A stretch of 51,367 bases of DNA from Saccharomonospora azurea NA-128 (GTDB taxonomy: Bacteria > Actinomycetota > Actinomycetes > Mycobacteriales > Pseudonocardiaceae). The notes beneath the pieces were generated by a model, which saw only the letters and a program-made list of their open reading frames with translations, made no database searches and had not been told where the DNA came from. Positions 16,601 through 25,138 of the stretch are shown here, piece after piece. The stretch is from contig NZ_CM001466.1 of assembly GCF_000231055.2 (NCBI RefSeq), positions 1,052,297-1,103,663 on the forward strand. The letters are read 5' to 3'. The stretch's first letter is position 1, and each line of letters starts with the position of its first letter. The translations under genes and the position numbers were made by a program.

Positions 16601-19155
16601 GGCTCCCGCACGGACTGTTCCGGCGCGGGCTCGGTGAGCCACTGCCGCAGCAGCGCGGTGACCAGCCCGACGTCGCTCGCCGCCCGTTGCTGGGCGCAGA
16701 ACAGGCGGAACACGGCCTCCGTCAGCTCCGGCCCCTGCTCCAGCTCGTCGACGCCGTAGTGGGCCAGGGCGCGGGACAGCCGCTCGCAGAACTCCTCCGA
16801 CAGCCCGGCCCGGTCGATGTCCAGGCTCTGCAGGTAGGTGTGGAAGTACTCCCGGGGGCTGTGCACGCGGGTGTCGGGTGACCGTTCGTCGGCGACCGGC
16901 CGGTTGCGGCTCAGCTCGGAGAGGTCGGCGAACACGTGCAGCAGCTGCCGTTCGGCCTCCACCGGACGCTCGCCCCGCTCGACGAGCTCGCTCCTCGCCG
17001 ACTGGTACTCGCGCACCACGCGGTCGACGTCGTCCGAGTCGAGGTCGAACCCGAGGAGCCGGCTCCGCAGGTCGGCGAGGGCGCGCTCGGCGCGCTCCGC
17101 CGCGTCGAGGGACGGGGGCGCCGACGGCAGTTCGAGCTCCTCGCCGGCGGACTCGGCCTGGTCCGCGTCGGCGTCCTCGGTGTCGAGCGGCTCCAGCCTC
17201 AGCAGCGGCGCGCCCGCCTCGACCTGGCTGCCGATCGACACCGGGCGCTCCCGCAGCACGGCGCGGAACGGCGCCCGCAGCACCGTCTCCATCTTCATGC
17301 TCTCCAGGACGAGCACGGGCGCACCCGCCTCGACCTCGGCGCCCACCTCGACGGGCGCCGCGACCACCAGCGCGGGCGCCGGTGAACGCACGATGCCACC
17401 CTCGTCGCGGCTGATGCGGTGGACGGCGCCGTCGACCTCGACCACGTGCACCGGGCCGTGGGTGCCCGTGACGAAACGGAACCGCGTGCCGTGCGCGACG
17501 AGCTGGCCCGTGGCCTCGCCGTGACGCTCGATCTCGACGTCGATCCGGTGCGTGACGGGCCCGTTCTCGATGGCCACCCCGTACCGCCGTGGCGCGGTCC
17601 GCGCCACGGTCACCCGGTAGCCGGTGCCGCGCAGCTTGAGCTCCACCGAGCGAGGGCCGGAGTGGCGGATCTGCGGCCGCCCACCGTGCGCGGTCGACAG
17701 CAGGTGCTGCTGTTCGGCCTGTTCGGCCTCGGTGTAGGAGTCGATGGCGGCGATCGCGAGCGCGACGCCCGCGTGCCGCGTCGACCGCAGACGTCCCTCG
17801 CCGCGGACCCGGTCGATCCACCCGGTGTCGGCGCTGGCGTCGACGACCTCCGGCGCGTCGAGGAGGTCGAGCAGGAAGCTCTTGTTGGTGGAGCCGCCCT
17901 CGATCAGCACGCTCGTGTCCGCCACCGCGCGGCGCAGGCGACCCAGCGCCTCGTCCCGGTCACGGCCGTAGGCGATGATCTTCGCGATCATCGAGTCGAA
18001 GTCGGCCGGGATCGTGTCGCCCTCGCTCACTCCCGTGTCCACCCGGACGCCCGGGCCCGCCGGGAAGTTCAGCAGGCTGATCCGGCCGGGTGCCGGGGCG
18101 AAGTCGCGGTCGGGGTCCTCGGCGTTGAGTCGCGCCTCCACCGCGTGTCCGAGCTCGGACGGCTTCTCGCCCTCCAACCGGCCCCCTGCCGCGACGTGCA
18201 GCTGCGCCTTCACCAGGTCCATACCGGTGGTGGCCTCGGTGATGGGGTGCTCCACCTGCAGGCGGGTGTTGACCTCGAGGAACGCGAAGAGCTTTTCGCC
18301 GGGGTGGTAGAGGAACTCCACCGTCGCCGCTCCGCGGTAGCCCACCGCGAGCACGAGCCGTTCCGCCGAGGCCTTCAGCTCACTCGTCTGCTCCGGCGAG
18401 AGCAGCGGTGACGCCGACTCCTCGATGACCTTCTGGTTGCGCCGCTGGACCGAGCAGTCGCGCACCCCCAGCGCCCACGCCGTGCCCTGACCGTCGGCGA
18501 TGACCTGCACCTCGACGTGCCGCGCTCCGGTGACCAACCGTTCGAGGAACACCACGCCACTGCCGAAGGCGCGCTCGGCCTCCATCCGGGTGCGTTCGTA
18601 GGCGTCGGTGAGCTCGTCGTCGGACGACACCACCCGGATGCCGCGTCCACCACCGCCGGCGGTGGCCTTGAGCATCAGTGGATACCCGATCCGGTCCGCG
18701 GCGGCGCGGGCGGCGTCGAGATCGTCCACGGGCCCGCCGCTCCACGGCGCGACGGGAACGCCGACCTCCTCGGCCAGCAGCTTCGCGCCGATCTTGTCAC
18801 CGAGCTTGCGCATGGCCTCGGCGCTCGGACCCACGAACGTGACGCCCAGCCGATCGCACAGCTCCGCGAAAGCCGGGTCCTCGGCGACGAAACCCCAGCC
18901 GACCCAGGCCGCGTCGGACCTGGTCTCGACCAGAGCGCGTTCCAGCAGCTCGAGGTTCAGATAGGGCCGCGCGGACGCCGCTCCCAGGCAGTACGCGTGA
19001 TCGGCTTCCCGCACGAAGGTGGCGTCCCGATCGGCGTCCGTGTAGAACGCCACGGTCTCCAGTCGCGGCCCACCCTCGGCGTTGCGCTCCCTGACGGCAT
19101 GGATCAGCCGCATAGCGGCTTCCCCGCGGTTGACGATGGCGACCCGACGGAACAC
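13654..19155 (-). CDS. single-chain multidomain acetyl/acyl-CoA carboxylase
   Basis: A 1,833-residue protein with every step of a biotin-dependent carboxylase on one chain. Biotin carboxylase occupies about residues 1-450 (VAIVNRGEAAMR, ATP-grasp KATAGGGGRGIRVV, EVNTRLQVEH). The biotinyl lysine is in VLESMKMETV near residue 621. A long central region (about 690-1270) resembles the linker of eukaryotic ACC. The carboxyltransferase follows (GIVAGVVTTPT, GGINVVVAGINVGAQP-like segment, PVVVLANLSGFDGSPESMRK). It should carboxylate acetyl- or another acyl-CoA to feed fatty-acid and polyketide synthesis. A multidomain carboxylase of this kind is known in Saccharopolyspora. GTG with AAGGGGAG upstream is the start; a longer extension is rejected. 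Confidence 0.93.
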   Translation of the reverse strand: MFRRVAIVNRGEAAMRLIHAVRERNAEGGPRLETVAFYTDADRDATFVREADHAYCLGAASARPYLNLELLERALVETRSDAAWVGWGFVAEDPAFAELCDRLGVTFVGPSAEAMRKLGDKIGAKLLAEEVGVPVAPWSGGPVDDLDAARAAADRIGYPLMLKATAGGGGRGIRVVSSDDELTDAYERTRMEAERAFGSGVVFLERLVTGARHVEVQVIADGQGTAWALGVRDCSVQRRNQKVIEESASPLLSPEQTSELKASAERLVLAVGYRGAATVEFLYHPGEKLFAFLEVNTRLQVEHPITEATTGMDLVKAQLHVAAGGRLEGEKPSELGHAVEARLNAEDPDRDFAPAPGRISLLNFPAGPGVRVDTGVSEGDTIPADFDSMIAKIIAYGRDRDEALGRLRRAVADTSVLIEGGSTNKSFLLDLLDAPEVVDASADTGWIDRVRGEGRLRSTRHAGVALAIAAIDSYTEAEQAEQQHLLSTAHGGRPQIRHSGPRSVELKLRGTGYRVTVARTAPRRYGVAIENGPVTHRIDVEIERHGEATGQLVAHGTRFRFVTGTHGPVHVVEVDGAVHRISRDEGGIVRSPAPALVVAAPVEVGAEVEAGAPVLVLESMKMETVLRAPFRAVLRERPVSIGSQVEAGAPLLRLEPLDTEDADADQAESAGEELELPSAPPSLDAAERAERALADLRSRLLGFDLDSDDVDRVVREYQSARSELVERGERPVEAERQLLHVFADLSELSRNRPVADERSPDTRVHSPREYFHTYLQSLDIDRAGLSEEFCERLSRALAHYGVDELEQGPELTEAVFRLFCAQQRAASDVGLVTALLRQWLTEPAPEQSVREPVGHMLEHLVAATQVRFPVVADLARSVVFRWFAQPMLRRKRAETYVEVREHLRHLDTHPDCPDRAERIAAMVACAEPLVRIVGQRIHREGADLGPLLEVMAGRYYRDRSLANVRVQQVSGFPCVTAEYELDTERVRLVSTAADPRQLTDALHAIDAAASGSADDASVVVDLYLAWSDEFADDETAAAKLFATLTEVALPRAVRRVTVTVAGRTGSVMHQHFTFRSSAQGLTEDRLIRGLHPLIAQRLQLRRLREFDLTRLPSADEEVHLVRCVAPDNPSDERFVAMAQVRDLTPLRDSEGRVLALPDVEGSLAACLDAIREQQVRRPAKKRLDTNRIVIYVWPTIDFTTDELRAVARRVVPTTAGAGVERVEFLGRRRDPATGDTREVAVLITHTPGSGVSVRMTTPSTEVVRPLDAYGQKVLRARRRNTVYPYELVGLLAGPNGTFVEHDLDADGTLVPVDRPKGGNTAGIVAGVVTTPTVRHPQGVTRVVLLGDPTKALGALAEPECARVIAALDLAERMGVPLEWFALSAGARIAMDSGTENMDWVAAALKRIVHFTQDGGEINVVVAGINVGAQPYWNAEATMLMHTKGILVMTPDSAMVLTGKQSLDFSGGVSAEDNHGIGGYDRVMGPNGQAQYWAADLAGARDVLMAHYDHTYVAPGESGPRRAETTDPRDRDVSPYPHNVVGSDFTTVGEIFSPETNPDRKKAFDIRTVMRAVADADHPVLERWAGMADAETAVVQDAHLGGWPVCLIGIESRSVPRRGFPPTDGPDTYTAGTLFPRSSKKVARAINAASGNRPVVVLANLSGFDGSPESMRKLQLEYGAEIGRAIVNFEGPIVFCVISRYHGGAFVVFSKALNPNMTVLAVDGSFASVIGGAPAAAVVFSGEVANRTAADERVRDLEARLAEADDSERAELATQLADVRTSVRAEKLGEVAAEFDEIHSIRRAVEVGSVDAVIAPEALRPELIAAVERGHERR

Positions 19156-19349
19156 CGAACTCCCCTTACCCTGCTGCGACGACACGCGACCGGCGCGGAC
19201 GCCTCGGCAGAGACGACCGGCCCCTGCCACTCTCGCGGTTGGGAGCCCCTTCCGGTAATGATCGGACTCACCACGTCGCGTCAGCGGGTTTTGTAGGAAT
19301 CTGCCAAACCGCTCGTCAGGTCACTCGACGTACCGAAGCGGTCACGCGA

Positions 19350-20651
19350 TCACGCCGGGCTCAGCGACCGCGACGGCTCCGGGTCGGCGCCGGCGCGGAT
19401 CACCGGCTCCGCAGCGGGCTCGGGACGGCCTGCCGGGGTGCTGTGCCCGCGTGTCAACGAGCGCAGCACCCCGGCCGCCACGGCGGTCGCCACCAGCGTG
19501 ACCAGCCCGGAGACCAGCAGCGCCTCCTGGGGACCGAACCGTTCGGACAGCCAGCCGAGGGCGGGTGCCCCGAGTGCTCCCGCGCCCCCGGCGACTGTCC
19601 CCTGCACCGCCAACACACGGCCCCGCATGCTGTCGGCGGCGTCCAACTGCAGGCGCGTGCTCTTCACGGTGTCGATCACCACCGCGCCTGCCGCGATCGG
19701 CAGCAGCACCAGCGCGAACCCGGCGAACCCCGGGACGTAGCCACTGATCGCCTGCAGCACACTCGTCACCCCCGCCGCGACCAGGAGCACGGGGAGGGTG
19801 AAGTCCTTGATCCGGGCGGCGAGCAGCCCGCCGAGCACCGTCCCGACGGCGAACACCGAGGACAGCGTTCCGTAGCCCGCGGAGCCCGCGCCCAGCGGTC
19901 CTTCCGCCATGGCGGCCATGCTCACCTGGTAGTTCCGGCCCAGCGACGACAGGACGAACCCCAGCGCTAGCAGCACGAGAAGGACGTGCCGGGTGCGCAG
20001 GTAGCGCAGTCCGGCGCGCACCCCGGCGTGTTCGGGCTTGCTCACGGCCAGAGGGTGGAACTGCGTCGTGCGCATCGCGAGCACCGTGACGATGACGGCG
20101 CCGAAACTCACCGCGTTGAGGCAGAACAGCAAAGGCTCCCCGACGACCGCCGCCAGCACCCCGGCGAGGCTCATCCCCAGCACCCGGCCCACCGAGTTCA
20201 TCACCGAGTTCCACGCCAGCGCGTTGCCCAGGTGCACCCTGGGCACCACCTGGCTCGCGAACCGTCCGAGCGCCGGCCCCTCGAACGTGCCGACGAGGCC
20301 CGCGGCGGCGGTGAGACCGAACAGCACGGGCAGCGGCAGACCGGCCCACACGGTGAGCGCCAACGCCAGCGCGATGAGCACGTGCAGTGTCTCTCCGGCC
20401 AGGATGATCCGACGGGGCGACACCCGGTCGGCCAACGCGCCGGCCCACGGCCCGCACACCATCGCGGGGATGGTGGACAGGGCCACGGACAGTCCCACGG
20501 ACGTCGCCGAACCGGTGCGTTCCATCACGACCCAGTTCAGGCCCAGCACCTGCATCCACGTTCCCGTGACCGACACGAGGTCGGCCAGCGCCCACAGCCG
20601 GTAGTTCCGGCTGGAGAACGCGCGCAGCATCGGCGGCAGGGCTTGCCGCAA
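19350..20651 (-). CDS. MFS exporter (MFS_3/EntS-like)
   Basis: A 433-residue major-facilitator protein with 12 predicted membrane segments and the loop motif GALADRVSPRRIILAGE after helix 2. It resembles the MFS_3 group that includes the enterobactin exporter; no substrate is evident and no siderophore genes are near. TTG is the first possible start, because an in-frame stop lies three codons upstream; AAGGA sits very close to it. An ATG seven codons in is an alternative. It is followed by the carboxylase gene on the same strand after 194 bases. Confidence 0.87.
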   Translation of the reverse strand: MRQALPPMLRAFSSRNYRLWALADLVSVTGTWMQVLGLNWVVMERTGSATSVGLSVALSTIPAMVCGPWAGALADRVSPRRIILAGETLHVLIALALALTVWAGLPLPVLFGLTAAAGLVGTFEGPALGRFASQVVPRVHLGNALAWNSVMNSVGRVLGMSLAGVLAAVVGEPLLFCLNAVSFGAVIVTVLAMRTTQFHPLAVSKPEHAGVRAGLRYLRTRHVLLVLLALGFVLSSLGRNYQVSMAAMAEGPLGAGSAGYGTLSSVFAVGTVLGGLLAARIKDFTLPVLLVAAGVTSVLQAISGYVPGFAGFALVLLPIAAGAVVIDTVKSTRLQLDAADSMRGRVLAVQGTVAGGAGALGAPALGWLSERFGPQEALLVSGLVTLVATAVAAGVLRSLTRGHSTPAGRPEPAAEPVIRAGADPEPSRSLSPA

Positions 20652-21078
20652 GATCCTTCAATCCCTTCGGGGACGGTGCACGCGGCCCGCACCCGCGCGT
20701 CGGGGAGCGCGAGGGGCACGGCGTCCACCGCATCGACAGCAGTGTGAGCGCGACCGGACGGTGTCGTCGTCGAACGGCCACCAGCCGCTGGGCCCTCACG
20801 CTACCGAGCGGGACGAAGGGCGTCCTCACTTCTCGCCTGTGGTGATGGCAACAATGAGGTTTGATCCGGGCGAACCCGGACATGCCGTCGCCACAGTCGA
20901 TCCCGGTGCAGAACAAGTCCACTACGGACAGTACGACGCATACTCGCAGTGGTCAGTCGTCGACAGGCGCCGGTGCCGTCTCCGACCGATCCGCGCGACG
21001 TCTGCACCACTTCCCCTGGACACACCACGGCCGCGGACGAGGGCCTGGCGCCTCGCCCGCGGCCGGGTCGAACGACGG
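20652..21078. other. intergenic region without recognisable gene
   Basis: The 427 bases between the PRC/DUF2382 gene end and the MFS start hold no open frame with plausible composition on either strand. The stretch is somewhat less GC-rich between about 20850 and 20960. It presumably contains the MFS promoter, but I could not place one. Confidence 0.5.
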
Positions 21079-21990
21079 TCAGCGGGTCGTCGGGCCCTCG
21101 CCCGGACCCCGCCGCTCCTCGTCGATGTCGAACTGCTCCTTGCGGACCTCGCCGGAGATCGTCTCCTCCTCGGTGACCGTCTCCTTACCGAGTCGCACCT
21201 TCTCCACGGGCACGTTCTCCTTGGTGACGTGCGCCTCCTCGCGGTGCAGGGTGATCTCCTGCTCCTCCTCGCCGATCTCGTGCGGTGTCCCGCGCTCGGC
21301 TCCGGTCACCGGTTCCCGTTCGATGCGGACCTCTTCGTGGGACACGGGCACCGTCATCTGCTGTTCCTCGGTCACGACGTACTTGCGCAGCCGCACCCGA
21401 CCGCTTTCGACGTTCTCGGTGCTCGCGTGCAGTCGCTCCTCGGACCGCACCATGCCCTCGTCCTCCGAGCCGGGCCGCCCCTGGGGCATGTCGCTCGGGC
21501 GCCCCCGCCCGGCCGTCGTTCCCGTCTCCCCCGCCGCTGTCGTGCCCGCGGCGCCGGTGGTACCGGCAGTACCGGCGGCTCCGGTCATGCCCGTGGTCGG
21601 ACCCGTCCCACTCCGCTCACCTCGACCGCCGGTGCCCGTGTCTCGGCCCGTGGACTCCTCCGGCATCGCGGACCTGGGGGTCGGGAGGTTGTAGTGACGG
21701 TACAGGGCCGCGGCCTCCTCGCCGGAGAGGTCGCTGTCGGCGTCCGTGTGAGGAGCGTCGGAGACCTGCGCCTTCGACACCGAGACGTGGACGCCGTCGG
21801 AGTCCATCCGCGCGCCCTGGAGCGGCACGAAGCTCTCCCTCTGCCCGAAGAGGCCCGTTCGCACGGTGACCCACTCCGGGTCTCGCGATTCCTCGGCCAG
21901 GTAGACGGTGCCCACCTTGCCGATCTTGCGGCCCTCCGCGTCGACGACCGAGTTGTCGACGAGTTCCTCCGGACGCAGTGTCGTGGCCAC
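21079..21990 (-). CDS. PRC-barrel and DUF2382 stress-related protein
   Basis: A 303-residue protein. An N-terminal PRC-barrel (about residues 1-80: NSVVDAEGRKIGKVGTVYL) is joined by a Gly/Thr/Ala-rich linker to a C-terminal DUF2382 domain (about 180-295: LRKYVVTEEQQMTVPVSHEE, HVTKENVPVEKVRLGKETVT). The family is widespread in actinobacteria and radiation- or desiccation-tolerant bacteria, but its biochemical role is unknown. The GTG start has GGGAGG nine bases upstream. Longer extensions upstream are Arg/Pro-rich and were rejected. Convergence is absent; RtcB lies upstream on the same strand. Confidence 0.92.
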   Translation of the reverse strand: MATTLRPEELVDNSVVDAEGRKIGKVGTVYLAEESRDPEWVTVRTGLFGQRESFVPLQGARMDSDGVHVSVSKAQVSDAPHTDADSDLSGEEAAALYRHYNLPTPRSAMPEESTGRDTGTGGRGERSGTGPTTGMTGAAGTAGTTGAAGTTAAGETGTTAGRGRPSDMPQGRPGSEDEGMVRSEERLHASTENVESGRVRLRKYVVTEEQQMTVPVSHEEVRIEREPVTGAERGTPHEIGEEEQEITLHREEAHVTKENVPVEKVRLGKETVTEEETISGEVRKEQFDIDEERRGPGEGPTTR

Positions 21991-22141
21991 GATCGCTGCC
22001 TCCCTTCCGCTGTGTGTGCACGGACCGGGTCGAACAAGCCGCCCAACCCTCTGAGCAGCCTTCACCTCACACCGACCGTGAAACAGCGAACCCGAGCCAA
22101 TCACCCACACGGGTGTGGTCGACCGGTCGTCTCGTGAACGA

Positions 22142-22167
22142 CTGACCACGCCGCGTACTGCGGTCAG
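22142..22167 (-). terminator. hairpin at the rtcB stop codon
   Basis: CTGACC and GGTCAG flank an inner CCGC/GCGG pairing, giving a short interrupted stem that overlaps the rtcB stop. It may end rtcB transcription before the DUF2382 gene. Two further palindromes (CCACAC-GG-GTGTGG and CGACCGGTCG) follow at 22105-22128. Confidence 0.4.
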
Positions 22168-23360
22168 CCCTTCACACACACCACCTGCTTGAGGTGGGCG
22201 ACCACCTCGACCAGGTCGGTCTGCGCCTGGATCACCGAGTCGATGTCCTTGTAGGCCGCCGGGATCTCGTCGACGACACCGGCGTCCTTGCGGCACTCGA
22301 CCCCGCGCGTCTGCTCGGCGAGATCCGCGGCACTGAACTGCTTGCGGGCCTTGGTGCGGCTCATCCGCCGCCCCGCACCGTGGGACGCCGACTCGAACGA
22401 CGCCTTGTTACCGAGGCCACGCACGATGTAGGAGCCGGTCCCCATGCTGCCGGGGATGATGCCGAGATCGCCCTTGCCCGCGCGGATCGCACCCTTGCGG
22501 GTCACCATCACGTCGACGCCGTCGTAACGCTCCTCGGCGACGTAGTTGTGGTGACACGAGATCGGCTTCTCGAACCGCACACCCGGCACCGTCTCGGCCA
22601 GCGCACGCTGCACCAGCGCGAGCATCGTCGCGCGGTTGCGCGCCGCGTACTCCTGAGCCCAGTACAGGTCATGCCGGTAGGCCTCCATCTCCGGCGTTCC
22701 CGCCACGAACACCGAGAGATCCGGATCCGGCAGGTCGGCGTTGTGCGGCAGCGACTTGGCGATGTCGATGTGCCGCTTGGCGAGCTCGTTGCCGATGCCC
22801 CGCGAACCCGAGTGGAGCATGAGCCACACCCGGCCCCCGTCAGCACCGCCCTGTTCGAGGCAGACCTCGATGAAGTGGTTGCCGCCGCCCAGCGAGCCGA
22901 GCTGCCGCCGCGCACGGTCGAGCAGCTTGTGCACCGACGGGTGCAGCTCGGAGAACCGTGCCCAGAACGGCTCCCAGCCGCCGACGCCGGGGACCTTCGC
23001 CGGGTTCACGGGCGTCTTGTGCAGGTCGAAGCCCACCGGGACGGCCGCTTCGATCCGCCTCCGCAGAGGGCCCAGGTCGTCGGGCAGGCCGGACGCCGTG
23101 AGCGACGTCCGCACGGCCGACATGCCGCAGCCGATGTCCACGCCCACGGCGGCCGGGGACACGGCGTCGCGCAGGGCGATCACGCTGCCGACCGTCGCCC
23201 CCTTGCCGTAGTGCACGTCGGGCATCACGGCGAGCCCGTGGATCCACGGCAGGGTGGTGACGTTGCGCAACTGCTGCAGGGCAGGCTCCTCCACCGTCAC
23301 CGGGTCCGTCCACATACGAATGTCGGTCCGGGCGCCCTCGATCGTCGTGTACACGCTCAC
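22164..23360 (-). CDS. rtcB: RtcB RNA ligase
   Basis: About 398 residues with the RtcB hallmarks: metal site VDIGCGM, LGGGNHFIEV, HSGSRGIGNELAK, CHHNYVAEE and the active-site block SHGAGRRMSRTKA, whose histidine takes up the guanylyl group. RtcB joins RNA 2',3'-cyclic phosphate or 3'-phosphate ends to 5'-OH ends using GTP and Mn, for tRNA or RNA repair. The start is uncertain: GTG at V-S-V-Y-T-T is preceded by GAGGAA, while another GTG 27 bases upstream has its ribosome site too close. No archease or RtcA gene is adjacent. Confidence 0.95.
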   Translation of the reverse strand: MSVYTTIEGARTDIRMWTDPVTVEEPALQQLRNVTTLPWIHGLAVMPDVHYGKGATVGSVIALRDAVSPAAVGVDIGCGMSAVRTSLTASGLPDDLGPLRRRIEAAVPVGFDLHKTPVNPAKVPGVGGWEPFWARFSELHPSVHKLLDRARRQLGSLGGGNHFIEVCLEQGGADGGRVWLMLHSGSRGIGNELAKRHIDIAKSLPHNADLPDPDLSVFVAGTPEMEAYRHDLYWAQEYAARNRATMLALVQRALAETVPGVRFEKPISCHHNYVAEERYDGVDVMVTRKGAIRAGKGDLGIIPGSMGTGSYIVRGLGNKASFESASHGAGRRMSRTKARKQFSAADLAEQTRGVECRKDAGVVDEIPAAYKDIDSVIQAQTDLVEVVAHLKQVVCVKG

Positions 23361-23433
23361 CACCTCACGTTCCTCGTCACCGTTCACCCTCCCCGATCCC
23401 GAGGCGGGCCGACAACATCATTTCCGAACGCGA

Positions 23434-23482
23434 GAACACCGCGTCCCCGGGGCTGGGCACGGGCCCCGGGGACGCGGTGTTC
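23434..23482. terminator. perfect 19-bp inverted repeat, operon terminator
   Basis: GAACACCGCGTCCCCGGGG pairs without mismatch with CCCCGGGGACGCGGTGTTC across an 11-base loop, 42 bases beyond the stop of the cupredoxin gene. It should end the secreted-oxidase operon and insulate the rtcB promoter. No T run follows. Confidence 0.75.
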
Positions 23483-23523
23483 GATCGGGCACTCTCCGTG
23501 CCCGAGTCAGGTGTCGGCCGCCA

Positions 23524-25110
23524 TCACCTCCTCGCCTGCTCGGCGGCCCGGACGATGCGGCGCTTCTCGGCCTCGGAGATCACGTCGGACTCGGCCAGCT
23601 CGGTCGCCACGGTGGCCGCCCGCTCGGCGGAGTTGCCGTGACCGTGGTGCTCCCCGTGCGTGGCGAGCACGTCGTTGATCGTGCAGCCGTTGCCGGTGTC
23701 GACGTTGGCGACGGTGGTGTCGTGCCCGCCGATCACCACCGTCGGCCGGATGTCGGAGCCCGGGCAGGCATCAGCCTCGGCGGCGACCACGGTGAACGTG
23801 ATCGTGCCGTCCTCGCTCCGGTTTCCGGCGTGGTCGATGGCGTGGTACAGCACGGTGTGCTCGCCGGGGCGGTTCACCACGATCGGTTCCCCGTAGGGAG
23901 TGTAGGAACCGCCGTCGAGGGAGTAGCGCAGGAACCGCACACCCGAGTCCGGGTCGTGGGCGGACAACGACACCGTGGCGGAGTCCACGTAGTCCCAGTC
24001 CGCGTTCTGGGACCCCGTGACCTGCGCCGTCACCTCGGGTGGCGTGGTGTCCTCCTCGTCGGCCTCCACGACCGTGAAGCTCGCCGAGCCCACCTCGGAG
24101 GTGTTGCCCGCACGGTCGGCGGCCCGGTACTGCACCGTGTGTTCACCGGGTTCGTCCACCACCACCGGCTCCGAGTACGGCTCGAAGCCCGCGCCGTCCA
24201 GGTCGTACTCCACACTGTCCACACCAGATCCGCCGTCCTGGGCGGCCAGTTCCACCGTAGCCGAGCCGACGTAGTTGCCGTCCCCGTCCTGGTCCCCGGA
24301 CACCGTCGCGGAGACCTCCGGTGGAGTCGTGTCGTTCGGGTCGCCCTCCACCACGGTGAAGGTCACCGAACCCACCTCGGAGGTGTTGCCCGCCCCGTCC
24401 GTGGCGCGGTACTGGAGCGTGTGATCACCCGGTGCGTCGACGGTCACCGGGTCCGAGTACGGCTGGAAACCGGCGCCGTCCAGGTCGTACTCCACACTGT
24501 CCACACCGGAGTCGTCGTCCTGGGCGGCCAGCTCGACGGTGGCCGCGCCGACGTAGTTGCCGTCCCCGTCCTGGTCACCCGACACGGTGGCCGAGACGGA
24601 CGGAGGCGTCGTGTCGTCGCCACCGCCGTCGTCCTCACCGACCACCAGCACACCCTGCATCGTCGAGTGGCCCGGGATCGCGCAGTAGTACCGGTAGGTC
24701 CCGGGCGAGAGCACCACGTCGACCTCGTAGCGGCCCTTGTTCGCGTCGAACGGGCTGGCGACGATGTTGAGGTCGACGTCCGAGTTGTGCTCCGACGAGG
24801 CCGTGTCGAACGTCAGCGTGTGCGACATGCCGGTCGTGTTGCCGGTGGCCTCGCTGTTCTCGAACACGATCGTCGCCGGCCCCGGCTTCGCCGTCGCCGG
24901 GGCGGAGACGTACTCCGTCATACTGTCGCCCGCGGTCCAGGTCAGTACCTGCTCCTGGACCGCGTCCCTCGGCGCGTCTCCCCCGCCCGGCAGCGCGCCC
25001 GCCGGGACGAGCCACAGTGCGACCACGGACGCGGCGACGCCGGCGACCACCGCGCCACGCACGGTTCTCTTTCGATGAGCCCGTAGGCTCGCGAGCAACT
25101 GGCGAATCAT
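23524..25110 (-). CDS. secreted cupredoxin with three Ig-like repeats and a C-terminal GCT module
   Basis: A 528-residue exported protein. A basic N-terminus and hydrophobic segment (VVAGVAASVVALWLVPAGAL) form a signal peptide or anchor. A plastocyanin-like domain (about 45-150) has type 1 copper ligands: His in GMSHTLTF, then Cys, His and Met in YYCAIPGHSTMQG. Three repeats of about 88 residues follow, each opening TPP-[SE]-V and containing YDLDG-type and YRA-D-AGN strands (OmpL47/Ig-like). The last 80 residues form a module with GCTINDV that recurs in the upstream protein. GGAG precedes the ATG. It is last in the operon, 28 bases after the giant gene. It probably carries single electrons outside the cell. 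Confidence 0.85.
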   Translation of the reverse strand: MIRQLLASLRAHRKRTVRGAVVAGVAASVVALWLVPAGALPGGGDAPRDAVQEQVLTWTAGDSMTEYVSAPATAKPGPATIVFENSEATGNTTGMSHTLTFDTASSEHNSDVDLNIVASPFDANKGRYEVDVVLSPGTYRYYCAIPGHSTMQGVLVVGEDDGGGDDTTPPSVSATVSGDQDGDGNYVGAATVELAAQDDDSGVDSVEYDLDGAGFQPYSDPVTVDAPGDHTLQYRATDGAGNTSEVGSVTFTVVEGDPNDTTPPEVSATVSGDQDGDGNYVGSATVELAAQDGGSGVDSVEYDLDGAGFEPYSEPVVVDEPGEHTVQYRAADRAGNTSEVGSASFTVVEADEEDTTPPEVTAQVTGSQNADWDYVDSATVSLSAHDPDSGVRFLRYSLDGGSYTPYGEPIVVNRPGEHTVLYHAIDHAGNRSEDGTITFTVVAAEADACPGSDIRPTVVIGGHDTTVANVDTGNGCTINDVLATHGEHHGHGNSAERAATVATELAESDVISEAEKRRIVRAAEQARR

Positions 25111-25138
25111 CGTCGACTCCACTCCTCAGGCGGTCGGG

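Noticed and set aside
14362-16881. An 839-codon open frame on the plus strand
   Set aside because: It is antisense to the carboxylase gene, has shadow-type composition (His, Arg, Val, Gly) and no ribosome site.
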